Source: Pseudomonas sp. LS44 (GTDB lineage: Bacteria; Pseudomonadota; Gammaproteobacteria; Pseudomonadales; Pseudomonadaceae). From it: 64,000 nucleotides of DNA. Location: the NCBI RefSeq assembly GCF_024730785.1, contig NZ_CP102830.1, positions 1,178,001 to 1,242,000 on the forward strand, given 5' to 3'. Both the position numbers and the translations under genes were made by a program. The notes below the pieces were generated by a model. That model was not told the origin of the DNA. It worked only from the letters and a program-made list of their open reading frames with translations, and did not search any database. Below, in pieces: positions 54,064-62,617 of this stretch. Numbering within the stretch: the stretch's first letter is position 1; every line of letters starts with the position of its first letter.

Positions 54064-55035
54064 TCAGTGGGCAAGGGCCAGGCGAGCATCAAAGGGTTGG
54101 CCCGATTTGAGTACCCCATAGGCGATGTGCAGCAGTTTGCGCATCGCCGCGCAGACGATCTGCTTGCCGGCTTTGCCGCGGGCTCGCAGCCGCTGTGCCA
54201 GGGCTTTGATGGCCGGATTGTGGGTCAGCGAGACGACCGCCGGCATGTACAGGCCGGTGCGCAGACGAGCCGAGCCCACGCGGGAGATGCGCACGTGGCC
54301 CTTGTGCTGGCCCGACTCCTGCAGCTTCGGGTTCAACCCGGCGAACGCGGTGATCGCCCGGGCATTCTTGAACTGCAGCGGATCGCCCAGCTCCGCCAGG
54401 AGCAAGGCGGCCGTCTGCTCGCCGATGCCATCGATGCTGACCAGCAGATCGCGCTTACCGCGCAGGTTCGGATCGTCATCGATGTGTGCCCGGATGGCCT
54501 GCAGGGTCTCGGCAATCTGCTGCTCGACATGCTCCAGCACCGAACGGATCGAATCCTGCACGCTGGCATCGGCGACATCCAGGCGATTGCGCTCCATCTG
54601 CTCGATCTCCTTGAGGTCCTGCAGACGCCGCACCAACGCGCGCAGGCGGCGTATCGCCGGTGGCTCGGGCTGCCAGACGCGTAACTCATCCACGTGCCGC
54701 TGGCCGTAGCTGGCCATCAGCTTGGCGTCGACCTGGTCCGTCTTGACCCGCTGCAACTGGCTCCGGGCGTAGCTGGCAATCTGCGCGGGACTCATCACAC
54801 AGACCCGGTAGCCCAGGCCATGCAGGTGCTCGGCCAGCGCCTCGTGATAGGTGCCGGTGGCCTCCATCACGAGCCAGGCGCCCGGCTCGGCGTACTGCTG
54901 CAGCCACTCCTGGAGTACCCGGAAACCGGCGGCGCTGTTGGCCAACTTGGCCTTAGTGCGGTACTTGCCATTCGCCTGCAGGGTGACGATGTCGAAACTG
55001 TGCTTGGCGATGTCGATGCCGACGATGCTGGACAT
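54064..55035 (-). CDS. IS110-family transposase (DEDD/serine recombinase)
   Basis: A 323-residue IS110 recombinase. The N-terminal RuvC-like domain shows the DEDD residues Asp8 (GIDIAKHSFD), Glu57 (MEATGTYHEAL), and Asp99 and Asp102 (KTDQVDAKL). A coiled central part spans about 125-190. The C-terminal Tnp domain has the helix-hairpin SIDGIGEQTAALLLAELGD and AFAGLNPKLQESGQHKG, with Ser240 in the position of the catalytic serine of the family. VGSARLRTGLYMPA is also typical. The gene appears intact. Members of this family are guided by a bridge RNA encoded in a non-coding end of the element. Confidence 0.95.
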   Translation of the reverse strand: MSSIVGIDIAKHSFDIVTLQANGKYRTKAKLANSAAGFRVLQEWLQQYAEPGAWLVMEATGTYHEALAEHLHGLGYRVCVMSPAQIASYARSQLQRVKTDQVDAKLMASYGQRHVDELRVWQPEPPAIRRLRALVRRLQDLKEIEQMERNRLDVADASVQDSIRSVLEHVEQQIAETLQAIRAHIDDDPNLRGKRDLLVSIDGIGEQTAALLLAELGDPLQFKNARAITAFAGLNPKLQESGQHKGHVRISRVGSARLRTGLYMPAVVSLTHNPAIKALAQRLRARGKAGKQIVCAAMRKLLHIAYGVLKSGQPFDARLALAH

Positions 55036-55168
55036 GAAGACTCCTCAGCTAATCCATTCAGGATGATCATCACTGCACCCGGCCCTACCTTGTGAATGCG
55101 AGCTCTCACCTGTGGTGGGCCCTAGATACCGTTCGGACTGTTCGAGTGAGTGTGGAGGGCCGGAGCAC
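55036..55168 (-). ncRNA. Candidate IS110 bridge RNA region
   Basis: This is the 133-base non-coding left end between the inverted repeat and the transposase start, on the transposase strand. IS110-group elements encode their guide (bridge) RNA here. It contains GGGCC/GGCCC pairs able to form stem-loops (for example GGGCCC near 55118-55123 and GGCCGG near 55078 and 55158). It also carries ACGGTATCTA (55123-55132, minus strand), identical to ten bases spanning the opposite end of the element (54046-54055), as expected if a donor-binding loop recognises the element's own terminus. Boundaries and folding were not computed. Confidence 0.45.
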
Positions 55169-55180
55169 TATCTACAAAGC

Positions 55181-55438
55181 TGGCTCGAGGCCTTAGGGTG
55201 GGTACGACTTCCAGGCCCTCCCCGATGATCAGTCGGGAACTATCCCCCTCACGGGACGATAGTCGAGATACAAGGGTGGGTTAGCCGCGCAGCGGCGTAA
55301 CCCACCAGGCCTGAACGTCCCAACACGTAACTGGGGCAGAGCCTTTTTATGGGCGCTGATTACGGGTGACGAAAAGACTTGAACCCCCATCGCGCCGCCC
55401 ACTCTGTTGAAGAGCGAACGACTCTCAGGAGGTGCGAG
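55181..55438. repeat. Flank of the IS element with a TAACCCACC palindrome
   Basis: Between the IS repeat and the small proline-rich gene there is no convincing gene. A GGGTGGGTTA/TAACCCACC hairpin (55274-55306), of the family seen at 2868-2896, lies within it. The last bases carry the strong ribosome-binding site of the next gene. Confidence 0.6.
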
Positions 55439-55588
55439 ATGCTCACCCAGCCACTTGGTATCCATAGCGGCGGCATTCCCGGTCAACCCGATCCGGATAG
55501 TCCGGACGAACCGTTGAAGCCCCATCAACCTGGCGAACCGGGGGAGCCGACGGTGCCTGATCAGCCGCCGCCGGCGCCGGTGGTTTGA
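55439..55588 (+). CDS. Small proline-rich protein of unknown function
   Basis: A 49-residue protein beginning MLTQPLGIHSGGIPGQPDPD and continuing as Pro/Glu/Gly-rich sequence (PHQPGEPGEPTVPDQPPPAP) with about 30 per cent proline. It has no signal peptide or membrane helix and should be disordered. Although very short, it has an excellent ribosome-binding site, AGGAGGT (about 55428-55434), five bases before the ATG, so I regard it as real. I have an impression of similar short conserved hypothetical proteins in pseudomonads but could not check it. GC hairpins at 55619-55636 and 55726-55744 follow. Confidence 0.68.
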   Translation: MLTQPLGIHSGGIPGQPDPDSPDEPLKPHQPGEPGEPTVPDQPPPAPVV

Positions 55589-55618
55589 TGCCTGGCGATT
55601 AATTGCGGGCCAAAAAAT

Positions 55619-55636
55619 GGGCGCCTGGGGGCGCCC
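55619..55636 (+). terminator. Hairpin after the small proline-rich gene
   Basis: The stem GGGCGCC/GGCGCCC with a 4-base loop lies 31 bases after the stop. It has no T run, so it is uncertain as a terminator. Confidence 0.4.
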
Positions 55637-55721
55637 GGAGTCAAACGATGCAGAGGTTCTGAACGCCCATTCCCAGGAAAGTTCGCCGCCCTAGCGAGTT
55701 AGGCAGATTATTTCAGGCAAA

Positions 55722-55744
55722 AGAAAGGGCGCCAGAGGCGCCCT
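55722..55744 (-). terminator. Terminator after the acylase gene
   Basis: The stem AGGGCGCC/GGCGCCCT has a 3-base loop. On the minus strand it is followed by TTTCTTTT. It lies about 80 bases beyond the acylase stop. Confidence 0.7.
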
Positions 55745-55822
55745 AAAAATGATCAATGGAGTAAGTCCACTTACTCTGAGTCGAGTGGGAAAATTTAGTT
55801 CACCCGCTTCGATGAACGGCCT

Positions 55823-58363
55823 TCATTTTCCGGGGATCAGTGTCAGCCGTTTGCTGCCGTAGACCTTGTCGATATTTTGCGATTGGAACGGGAAGCTCAA
55901 GTACTGGCCTTTGCGCCACGCATCGATGCCATCGGCGTAATGCGGGCTGGCCGGGTTGCCGGATTGGCCCGTGCTGTTGACCCCCAGCATCGGCTCCGCC
56001 TGAGCGAAATCGACGACGATGCGCATGGCTGGAATCAGCCAGGTGTCGAAGTCTTTGCCCCAGTGGTAGGCGGACACGTTCAGCGTGCTGTGATCGCCGC
56101 CGGCCGGATAGGGCCCGCGGTCCAGATAACCCTTGATCGCGTTGATCCCGGTGCGCTGGCTGGCGCTCATATACGGCGCCATTTGCGTGGTCTCGGTGGC
56201 GAAGGTGTAAGTGTGTAACTTGCCCCATTGCCAGGCCTTGCGATCCGCGCCGAGCTTGCTTTCCGCGAAGCTGACCGCGCCTGCCAGGCTGCGGGCGAGA
56301 ATGGCCGGTTTGTCTTCCTTCTGCGGCGTGCTGACGTCGTCCCAGAACGGGCTGTCCTCGCGACCGAGCAAATGGTCGGCCTGCGCCGAATAGGACAGGT
56401 TGGCGTTCTCGACCAGGGCTTGCCAGGCCTGGCTGGTGTCCGGGCCGAGTTCGTCGAGGAACGTCTGCCGGGCACTTTCCTGCAAAAACACCTCATACAG
56501 TGCGGCATCGGCCGAAGTTGCCGCGAGACGACCGTCGAAGGCCAGCAGGCGGGTGTGCGCCTCACGTGCCTTGGCGCGATCGCCGGCGGGCAGGGCGTCG
56601 ATGGCTTTCTGCAGCGGCTGGGCCATGCCGGGTGCGCCGACCATCGCTTTCAGCTTGGCGGCGAATGGGGTGGTTTGATCCTGTTGCATGGCGATCATGC
56701 TGCGACTGTCCTGCTTGCCGCTGCCGGCCAGTTCGGCAATCCGCTCGCCGCGCTCCGGGTAATACCAGGAGTTGGACAGCTGCATGCCGTAGCCGCGGGG
56801 TACGGTGCGTTGGTTGGCGGTACCCAGCCAGCCTTGTTGCGGGTCTTGGTCGTACGGATGGAGCATCGAATCGGCGAAGCCATCCCAGTCATAGCGACCG
56901 TCCCAGCCCGGCGACGGCAAGAGGCCGATGCCGTCACGGCGGTTGGGATAACGCCCGGTGACTTGCCAGCCGATGTGCTGGGCGTCGGCGAACACCATGT
57001 TCAGCGCAATCGTGCGGATTTCCCGGCTGGCTTCGAAGGCTTGGTCGACCGACTGGGCGCGGGACAGATCAAAGAATGCATCAAGGGTCTTGTCCGCTTC
57101 CAGTTGGGTGGTCTGCAGGGCCAGGCCATAGCCACTGCTCAGTTGCAGTGGCTGCAGCATATGTTTGCGCTCGCCGAGCACGCTGTTGAGCAACGGACCA
57201 TGGGCGGTTTCGTAGATGGTTTCGCGGATCGGGCGCTGACCTTTGGCGAAGAACGTCTCTTGCCGCTCGCGGGCCGGCAGCCATTTGCCCTGGGACTGGT
57301 AGTACAGGCGGCTGCCCTGACGTTTGATCTTCTCCAGGAACAAGTCCTGGTTATCGCCCATGACCATGGTCATGCCCCAGGCCAGTTTGCCGTTGTAGCC
57401 GGCCACCACCGCCGGCACCCCAGCGACGGTAACGCCGGCGGCCTGGAATTTCGGCGAGCGGATCTGCACGAAGTTCCAGGCCGACGGCAGGCTGATCGGC
57501 AAGTGGGTGTCGTTGGCCAGCAAGCTTTTGCCGCTGCGGCTGCGCTGCGGCGCGATGGCCCAGTTGTTGGAAGCGGCGACCCCAAGCTTGTCGAGCGCGG
57601 CGATCTGGCTGGCCGCGGCATTGACGGCGCTGAGGCCCTGGATTTGCCCGCTGAGTGCGAGGCCCTTGAGTTTCTCGGCTTCGGCGAACGGCAGCGGCTC
57701 GTCCGGATAGGTCGGGGTCAGCCAGGCCAGTTTGTCGGCGCCGACTTTCTGGGCGAGCACCAGCGAGGCAATTTCTTCCTGCAGATTCACCGCCAGGCCG
57801 AAGTTCATCAGGCAGAACACCAGCACCGAGTCTTCCGGCTTCCAGTAGGCCGGGCGATAGCCTGTCTCGGCCAGGTCCATAGGCAGTTTGTCTTGGTAGC
57901 GGAACAGATAGGCGTTGACGCCACGTGCGTAGACTTCGAAGAATTTCTTCAGGCGCGGCGAGGCATTTTTGTACAGCACCTCGGCGCTCTGCTTGAGGTT
58001 GACCGCGCGCATGAAGCGGTCGACCTCCAACACGCCGGGGCCGGCCATTTCCGCCAGACGACCCTCGGCCATCAGGCGCATGCCGACCATCTGACTGAGC
58101 CGGTCGCTCGCGTGCACATAGCCCAAGGTGAACAACGCATCGTGGAAGGTGCTGGTTTCGATCAGCGGCATGCCCAGCGCGTTGCGGCGGATCGACACGT
58201 TCTGCGCCAGGCCCTTGACCGAATGCGTCCCGGAGGTCGGCGGCAGGCTGTCGGCGTATTGCCCATTTAGCCAGCTCTGACAGCCGGTGAGGCCGAGCAT
58301 GCCGGTGAACATGGCTGCGGCGGCGAAGCGCGGAAGAAATTGCGTTAGGGCTGGCGAGGCCAT
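55823..58363 (-). CDS. Penicillin-acylase-family N-terminal nucleophile hydrolase
   Basis: An 846-residue Ntn-hydrolase precursor of the penicillin/acyl-homoserine-lactone acylase family. The N-terminus has a lipoprotein-like signal with Cys28 in [10 protein letters not shown]. The alpha chain runs to about residue 264. Self-cleavage would expose Ser265 in [12 protein letters not shown], and the beta chain follows with [41 protein letters not shown] and, near the end, [17 protein letters not shown]. Its length and spacing match active family members. I start at 58363 (MASPALTQF), with GCAGGAG 11 bases upstream. The substrate (an acylated amine such as an AHL, peptide or antibiotic) cannot be read. 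It is a single gene. Confidence 0.9.
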   Translation of the reverse strand: MASPALTQFLPRFAAAAMFTGMLGLTGCQSWLNGQYADSLPPTSGTHSVKGLAQNVSIRRNALGMPLIETSTFHDALFTLGYVHASDRLSQMVGMRLMAEGRLAEMAGPGVLEVDRFMRAVNLKQSAEVLYKNASPRLKKFFEVYARGVNAYLFRYQDKLPMDLAETGYRPAYWKPEDSVLVFCLMNFGLAVNLQEEIASLVLAQKVGADKLAWLTPTYPDEPLPFAEAEKLKGLALSGQIQGLSAVNAAASQIAALDKLGVAASNNWAIAPQRSRSGKSLLANDTHLPISLPSAWNFVQIRSPKFQAAGVTVAGVPAVVAGYNGKLAWGMTMVMGDNQDLFLEKIKRQGSRLYYQSQGKWLPARERQETFFAKGQRPIRETIYETAHGPLLNSVLGERKHMLQPLQLSSGYGLALQTTQLEADKTLDAFFDLSRAQSVDQAFEASREIRTIALNMVFADAQHIGWQVTGRYPNRRDGIGLLPSPGWDGRYDWDGFADSMLHPYDQDPQQGWLGTANQRTVPRGYGMQLSNSWYYPERGERIAELAGSGKQDSRSMIAMQQDQTTPFAAKLKAMVGAPGMAQPLQKAIDALPAGDRAKAREAHTRLLAFDGRLAATSADAALYEVFLQESARQTFLDELGPDTSQAWQALVENANLSYSAQADHLLGREDSPFWDDVSTPQKEDKPAILARSLAGAVSFAESKLGADRKAWQWGKLHTYTFATETTQMAPYMSASQRTGINAIKGYLDRGPYPAGGDHSTLNVSAYHWGKDFDTWLIPAMRIVVDFAQAEPMLGVNSTGQSGNPASPHYADGIDAWRKGQYLSFPFQSQNIDKVYGSKRLTLIPGK

Positions 58364-58453
58364 GGAGTGAAGCTCCTGCGGGAAGGGCGTTGGGCAGGGC
58401 GCTACGTTAGTGAGCACGACAGCGCCGCGCAAGCCGCACGGGCGGCTTGCCGT

Positions 58454-59101
58454 CTATTTGCGCGCCGGTGGGTTTATCTGTTCGGCCAAGGCGTAGGCCC
58501 GCTCGGTCGCTGGACGAGCTTTGATTGCCGCGAACCAGCGCTGGAGATGGGGGAAGTCGTCGAGATTCTGTTCCTGCCATTGATGCGGCACGATCCAGGG
58601 ATAAATGGCCATGTCGGCGATGCTATAGGCCGACCCGGCGACGAAATCGCGGCCGCTCAGATGCTTGTCGAACACCCCGTACAACCGCGCGGTTTCATCG
58701 ACATATCGCTTGATCGCATAAGGGACTTTTTCCGCGGCGAAGCGATTGAAGTGGTGGTTCTGGCCGGCCATCGGCCCCAGGCCGCCCATTTGCCAGAACA
58801 GCCATTGCAGCGCTTCTTGGCGACCGCGCAGATCGGCAGGAATGAACTGGCCGGTTTTCTCCGCCAGGTACAGGAGGATCGCGCCAGACTCGAACAGCGC
58901 GAGCGGCGCACCTCCGTCGGCGGGCTGCGAGTCGACAATGGCGGGGATTTTGTTGTTCGGGGAAATTTTCAGGTACTCAGGCGCGAACTGCTCGTTCTTG
59001 CTGATATTGATCGGGTGCACCCGATAGGGCAGCCCGGCCTCTTCGAGGAACAGGCTGATCTTGTGGCCGTTGGGGGTTGTCCAGTAGTACAGGTCAATCA
59101 T
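58454..59101 (-). CDS. Glutathione S-transferase, Nu-class (YfcG/YghU-like)
   Basis: A 215-residue GST. The thioredoxin-like N-terminal domain (about 1-83) begins MIDLYYWTTPNGHKISLFLEE, where TPNG is the signature of the YfcG/Ure2p-like disulfide-reducing group. The cis-Pro is in NNKIPAIVD and the glutathione gamma-Glu site in LFESGAILLYLAEKTG. The helical C-terminal domain contains MGGLGPMAGQNHHF and AGSAYSIADMAIYPWI. I choose 59101 as start because GGAG lies 7 bases before this ATG; an in-frame ATG 12 bases earlier overlaps that site. It is probably a glutathione-dependent disulfide reductase or peroxidase. Confidence 0.92.
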   Translation of the reverse strand: MIDLYYWTTPNGHKISLFLEEAGLPYRVHPINISKNEQFAPEYLKISPNNKIPAIVDSQPADGGAPLALFESGAILLYLAEKTGQFIPADLRGRQEALQWLFWQMGGLGPMAGQNHHFNRFAAEKVPYAIKRYVDETARLYGVFDKHLSGRDFVAGSAYSIADMAIYPWIVPHQWQEQNLDDFPHLQRWFAAIKARPATERAYALAEQINPPARK

Positions 59102-59168
59102 TGTTGTCTCCATATGCGTAGCACGATGCTCTGCCGACTCCCGTCATCAGTTCAATCGGCAGAAAGCA

Positions 59169-59193
59169 AAAGGCCCGCGCGGGGCGGGCCTTT
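59169..59193 (-). terminator. Terminator after the SEC-C gene
   Basis: The stem AAAGGCCCGC/GCGGGCCTTT has a 5-base loop, with extra T on the minus-strand side. It lies 18 bases past the SEC-C stop and upstream of the GST start. Confidence 0.87.
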
Positions 59194-59210
59194 GAATGCT
59201 AGCGGGCGAT

Positions 59211-59429
59211 TTAAGCGCCGTGGCACTTCTTGAACTTCTTCTCGCTGCCACACGGGCATGGATCGTTGCGTCCGACATCTTTCAGGGCGTTGCGAACCGG
59301 CTCCTGGGGCGCGTGGCCGCAATTCGGACCGTGGACATGGCCATGATCGTGGTCATGGTGGTCATGGTGGTGAGCGTGGTCGTGGTCGTGGTTGCAATCA
59401 GGACCGTGAACGTGGGGTTGCTGGCTCAT
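59211..59429 (-). CDS. His-rich SEC-C metal-binding motif protein
   Basis: A 72-residue protein with two parts. Residues about 7-40 are extremely rich in His and Asp (alternating HDHDH-type sequence, with Cys in DCNH and NCGH), a likely transition-metal buffer. Residues about 50-71 form a SEC-C zinc motif ([19 protein letters not shown]), the zinc-binding tail known from SecA and YchJ; the last ligand is His instead of a second Cys, as in many SEC-C sequences. It has no signal peptide, so it is cytoplasmic. It starts 5 bases after the LEA14-like lipoprotein gene stop and is probably co-transcribed with it. Confidence 0.88.
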   Translation of the reverse strand: MSQQPHVHGPDCNHDHDHAHHHDHHDHDHGHVHGPNCGHAPQEPVRNALKDVGRNDPCPCGSEKKFKKCHGA

Positions 59430-59434
59430 GTGAG

Positions 59435-59932
59435 CTACTCCGGAATGAAATCGCCGGGAATTATCTCGCCATTTCGGCTCAGGTGCACGCTGCGTCCGAA
59501 CCAGAAGCCGGTTTTTACTTCGCCTTCCAGGCGATAGCGAATCGGCTGATCGGGACTTTCGAGCAATTTGACGATGGGTTTGATATGCCGCCAGAGGTTG
59601 GTGCGCAGCGGGATCTGGAACGTGTGGTGGCCGTTGGCCGGGACGGTGAAGCTGACGTTGGATTCGCCGTCGGCGAGCTTCATGTCATTGAGGTACAGGC
59701 TGTAATCCAGGCCACGTACGGCGAAACTGGCTGGGTTCGGGTTGTCGATGCGAAAGCGCAAGACGAACCGCTGCTCCAACAGTTTGGCTCTGACTACATC
59801 AACGTTGATGAGGCGGACATCCGGGTCCTTGAAATCACCTGTAAGCCAGGTGGAGCATCCTGCAAGGCCTGATGTGAGACCGAAGAACATCAATAGGCTG
59901 ATAATTTTTATCGTTTTCGCCTGGTAAAACAT
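59435..59932 (-). CDS. LEA14-like (LEA type 2) lipoprotein
   Basis: A 165-residue lipoprotein. The signal ends in a lipobox, [13 protein letters not shown], with the lipidated Cys at about residue 26. The mature domain has the LEA type 2 beta-sandwich pattern: [53 protein letters not shown], in which '(R/V)xDNPNP..(I/V)...Y.(L/V)...' is the signature. Such proteins are envelope stress-related with unknown activity. It is followed after 5 bases by the SEC-C gene. Confidence 0.88.
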   Translation of the reverse strand: MFYQAKTIKIISLLMFFGLTSGLAGCSTWLTGDFKDPDVRLINVDVVRAKLLEQRFVLRFRIDNPNPASFAVRGLDYSLYLNDMKLADGESNVSFTVPANGHHTFQIPLRTNLWRHIKPIVKLLESPDQPIRYRLEGEVKTGFWFGRSVHLSRNGEIIPGDFIPE

Positions 59933-60047
59933 TTCAATGCTCCGCTAGGGCTTTCAGTGTGTAACAAGCATCTGCTTGGCTGCAACTTGTTGTTGGCTGA
60001 AAAAAACCTGCGCCATACTGAGCGGAAAATGGGACAGGAGTGTGACC

Positions 60048-60578
60048 ATGAACCTTTATGAAATCGCCTTTTCCGGCCAGACGCTGCCGGGGGCGCAGCC
60101 GGAATTGGTGCGGGCAAATCTGGCCCGACTGTTCCAGGCCGACGAGCAACGTATCGCACTGCTGTTCTCTGGGCGGCGCATCGTGATCAAAAGCAATCTC
60201 GATAGCGCGGCTGCGGAAAAGTACCGCTCGACTCTGGAGCGCGCCGGTGCAGTGGTCGAGGTGGTCGCCCTGGATATTCAGATCGAAGAGGTCGAACTGG
60301 CACCGCCGCCTCCGATAGCGATTGCGCCGGCGCCCACCGGCCGTCTTCAGGTGGCGCCTCGAGATGAGTACATGGCGGCATTCAGCGAAGTGGATGCACC
60401 GGATTTCGGTATCGCGCCAGTGGGTGCCAATCTGCAGGACGCGCTTCCCGAAGCCACACCGCCAGCAGTGGACTTCTCGCAGTTCAGCCTGGCGCCGGTG
60501 GGCAGCGACATGGGGCAGAAGAAGACGGAGAACGCTGCACCGGCACCCGATACGTCGCATTTGAAACTTCAGGATTAA
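60048..60578 (+). CDS. Conserved hypothetical protein with an N-terminal 'FSG..L.G' domain
   Basis: A 176-residue cytoplasmic protein. Residues about 1-75 (MNLYEIAFSGQTLPGAQPEL, LFQADEQRIALLFSGRRIVIKSNLD, EKYRSTLERAGAVVEV) form a compact domain that I recall at the N-terminus of several pseudomonad proteins, sometimes fused to membrane domains. The rest is Ala/Pro-rich with little predicted structure. Short related strings recur: FGIAPVGANL and FSLAPVGSDMG, a possible internal repeat. AGGAG precedes the ATG at 60048 by 7 bases; in-frame upstream ATGs are rejected. The function is unknown. A clear terminator follows. Confidence 0.75.
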   Translation: MNLYEIAFSGQTLPGAQPELVRANLARLFQADEQRIALLFSGRRIVIKSNLDSAAAEKYRSTLERAGAVVEVVALDIQIEEVELAPPPPIAIAPAPTGRLQVAPRDEYMAAFSEVDAPDFGIAPVGANLQDALPEATPPAVDFSQFSLAPVGSDMGQKKTENAAPAPDTSHLKLQD

Positions 60579-60579
60579 C

Positions 60580-60605
60580 AAAAGGCCCGCAGATGCGGGC
60601 CTTTT
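60580..60605 (+). terminator. Terminator between the hypothetical gene and ychJ
   Basis: The stem AAAGGCCCGC/GCGGGCCTTT has a 4-base loop, with flanking A and T. It lies directly after the stop codon and can serve both convergent genes. Confidence 0.88.
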
Positions 60606-60624
60606 CAGTGGCGCAGCAGAGCGA

Positions 60625-61092
60625 TCAGACGAAGCCGGCGCAGCACTTCTTGAATTTCAGACCGCTTTGGCATGGACACGGATCATTGCGACCGGCCTTG
60701 AGCGGCACAGTCGAGTCGATGTAGTACCAGCGACCAGCGTTCTGCACGAAGGCCGAGCGCTCATGATGACTGTGCTCACCCTGCCCATCGTGCCAGCGCG
60801 CCGTAAAGGTGACGAAGGCGTGCTCGGGCTGCCCGCCGAATACTTCGGCGCTTTCCACCTCCAGGCCCAGCCAGGTGCTCTGTGCACTCCAGGCACTGAT
60901 GGCCGCGCGGTCAATGCCGGTCTGTTGAGCGATCAGTGTCGTGCTCAGCAAGTAATCGGCAAGACCCAGCACGTAAGCGCTATAGCGCGAGCGCATCAGG
61001 TGTTCGGCGCTGGGGGCTGGCGTGCCAGCGTGGTAGTGGCCGCAGCATTCATCCAGATGACTGCCACTGCCGCAGGGGCAGATCGCTTGCAT
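60625..61092 (-). CDS. YchJ-family SEC-C protein
   Basis: A 155-residue protein of the YchJ family: an N-terminal SEC-C motif ([14 protein letters not shown], about residues 5-18), a central NTF2-like domain ([24 protein letters not shown] through [18 protein letters not shown]) and a second SEC-C motif at the C-terminus ([16 protein letters not shown]). Both zinc sites look complete. I start at 61092 ([10 protein letters not shown]). It overlaps nothing and lies 2 bases after the stop of the next gene on this strand, so the two are almost certainly one transcript. The molecular role is unknown. Confidence 0.92.
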   Translation of the reverse strand: MQAICPCGSGSHLDECCGHYHAGTPAPSAEHLMRSRYSAYVLGLADYLLSTTLIAQQTGIDRAAISAWSAQSTWLGLEVESAEVFGGQPEHAFVTFTARWHDGQGEHSHHERSAFVQNAGRWYYIDSTVPLKAGRNDPCPCQSGLKFKKCCAGFV

Positions 61093-61094
61093 GG

Positions 61095-61592
61095 TTACCA
61101 CCAGTATTTTCCGAAGTTCTCTGGATTGGCCCAAAACTTGGCGTTGAGCCAGTCGGGTACCTGTTTGTATTCGCGCAAGTCATAGGTGAATAGCGTCAGG
61201 GTCTGATCGCCGCGCTGGAAACGCTCGCTGGCTTGCAGGGCCAGGGAGAAAAAATCGGTCTCCTGCCAGGCGCTCGCCTGTAGATCGACGAGGACCGCCA
61301 GCCGGCTGGCATTGAGGTTGCGAATCCCGCCGAGCAGCTGCAAGCCAGTGCGTTTGGGTAGATGCTCGAGGCAATCGGCAATCAGGGCGAGATCGAAACG
61401 TTGCGCCGCCAAATCCGCGGGCAGTGGGCCGGCGCTAGCCTGGGCGAGCTGGCAATCCGGATGCGCCTCTTGAAAGGCTTGCACGGCCGGTAATTCGCTC
61501 GCGCCAACCAATAGCAAACGGTTAGGCGCATAGCGCTCAAGCAAGCCGGCCAATGCTTGCTGCGGGGTACGAGAGGAAAGGCTATCGATCAT
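61095..61592 (-). CDS. Methyltransferase-like hypothetical protein (DUF6231-type)
   Basis: A 165-residue protein with a Rossmann-like pattern: [29 protein letters not shown], then [39 protein letters not shown], resembling a SAM-methyltransferase core without the classic GxGxG. The C-terminus [21 protein letters not shown] is distinctive. I recall this as a pseudomonad family (DUF6231), an assignment from memory. I start at 61592 ([14 protein letters not shown]); the Met 16 codons upstream is rejected. The ychJ gene follows after 2 bases, so the two are probably coupled. Confidence 0.75.
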   Translation of the reverse strand: MIDSLSSRTPQQALAGLLERYAPNRLLLVGASELPAVQAFQEAHPDCQLAQASAGPLPADLAAQRFDLALIADCLEHLPKRTGLQLLGGIRNLNASRLAVLVDLQASAWQETDFFSLALQASERFQRGDQTLTLFTYDLREYKQVPDWLNAKFWANPENFGKYWW

Positions 61593-61725
61593 CAAAAGTC
61601 CTCGATCAGGGCTACAAAGACTAACGCGCCGCTCGAACATGGCCTAGTGCTGGCGATTTTATATGTCGAGGTCTTTACTCTCATAACCGTCGGTTATCAG
61701 CCGATTCCTCGAGGAGAGTTCCCAG

Positions 61726-62418
61726 ATGAGCATTACAAGGACAGCACTACCCCTGATCTTAGTCAGTAGCCTGTTGACCGGCTGCGCGGGCCTACAGAAA
61801 ACCGACTGGCCTAAGTGCGCCGCAGTGGGTGGCGTAGTAGGTGCTGGACTGGGTGCCATTGAAAGCAGCGCGTGGGCCGGCTGGGGCGTTCTGGTCGGCG
61901 GCGCAACCGCCGCAGCCTATTGCTGGGTGCATGGTGATGGTGACGAAGACGGCGATGGCGTGCTGGATAGCCGCGATAAGTGCCCAGGCACCCCGCCCAA
62001 TACTCCGGTCGATGCCAATGGTTGCCCGCCGGTAGTCGAGACCGTGGTGGAAGAGGTCGTCGTGGTCCAGGAGGAAACCATTGTCGTGCGTGATCTGCTG
62101 TTCGGCTTCGACTCCGCCAAGCTCACTCCTGCCGACAAAGCCAAGCTGGATACCGTGGCTTCGCGTCTGAAAAGCGAAGCACCGGATGCCAGGCTGACCG
62201 TCACCGGCCACACTGACAGCGTCGGTTCGGATGCCTACAACCAGAAGCTCTCCGAGCGTCGCGCTCAATCGGTGACCGATTACCTGGTGAGTTCGGGTGT
62301 ATCGCAAGCCAGCATCCTCGGCGTACAAGGTGCTGGTGAAAGCCAGCCGGTGGCTGACAACTCCACCGAAGATGGACGCGCTCAGAACCGTCGCGTCGAA
62401 ATTCTCATCCAGCGTTAA
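61726..62418 (+). CDS. OmpA-family lipoprotein with calcium-type repeat
   Basis: A 230-residue outer-membrane lipoprotein. The lipobox is SSLLTGC with the lipidated Cys at residue 20. A glycine-rich hydrophobic stretch follows at about 34-68. A thrombospondin type 3-like acidic repeat (DGDEDGDGVLDSRDKCPGTPP, within 71-92, and CPPVVE) probably binds calcium. The C-terminal OmpA peptidoglycan-binding domain covers about 118-230 (FGFDSAKLTPADKAKLD, VTGHTDSVGSDAYNQKLSERRAQSV and AQNRRVEILI). GAGGAGA precedes the ATG. Such proteins tie the outer membrane to the cell wall. A hairpin follows at 62430-62465. Confidence 0.94.
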   Translation: MSITRTALPLILVSSLLTGCAGLQKTDWPKCAAVGGVVGAGLGAIESSAWAGWGVLVGGATAAAYCWVHGDGDEDGDGVLDSRDKCPGTPPNTPVDANGCPPVVETVVEEVVVVQEETIVVRDLLFGFDSAKLTPADKAKLDTVASRLKSEAPDARLTVTGHTDSVGSDAYNQKLSERRAQSVTDYLVSSGVSQASILGVQGAGESQPVADNSTEDGRAQNRRVEILIQR

Positions 62419-62429
62419 CTGCACCATAC

Positions 62430-62465
62430 CCGTCGCCGTACGCGCTTTTCGCGCTGCGGCGACGG
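62430..62465 (+). terminator. Hairpin after the OmpA-family gene
   Basis: The stem CCGTCGCCG/CGGCGACGG encloses an inner GCGC stem (ACGCGCTTTTCGCGCT). It is followed by TTCCCTCTGT, without a clean T run. It lies 12 bases after the stop. Confidence 0.6.
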
Positions 62466-62617
62466 TTCCCTCTGTACTCCTCCGTACTGACTTGCCCAAT
62501 CAATCGTCGCCCGCTCTGCATCGGGGCTTCAACGACGCCTGCGCTTTATCGGCGGCGCTGGTGTCGGCCGAGCTTTTGACGGTAAGGTGCGGACAAATAA
62601 TACGAAAGGGGTGGGGT

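Larger units (their letters stand above)
54039..55180 (-). mobile_element. IS110-family insertion sequence (subterminal inverted repeats located)
   Basis: A single transposase gene is flanked by short non-coding ends. I see matching inverted repeats: GCTTTTGTAGATA at 54039-54051, and TATCTACAAAGC at 55169-55180, the complement of GCTTTGTAGATA. Ten bases (TTTGTAGATA) are identical in the two. TAGATACCGT also occurs as a direct copy at 54046-54055 and 55123-55132. The end beyond the transposase stop is about 25 bases, while the end before its start is about 145 bases. True outer boundaries are probably some bases beyond these repeats. No target duplication is expected in this family. Confidence 0.75.

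Noticed and set aside
56228..58270. A 680-codon open frame antisense to the acylase gene
   Set aside because: It is a shadow of a long GC-rich gene, and no domain is recognisable.
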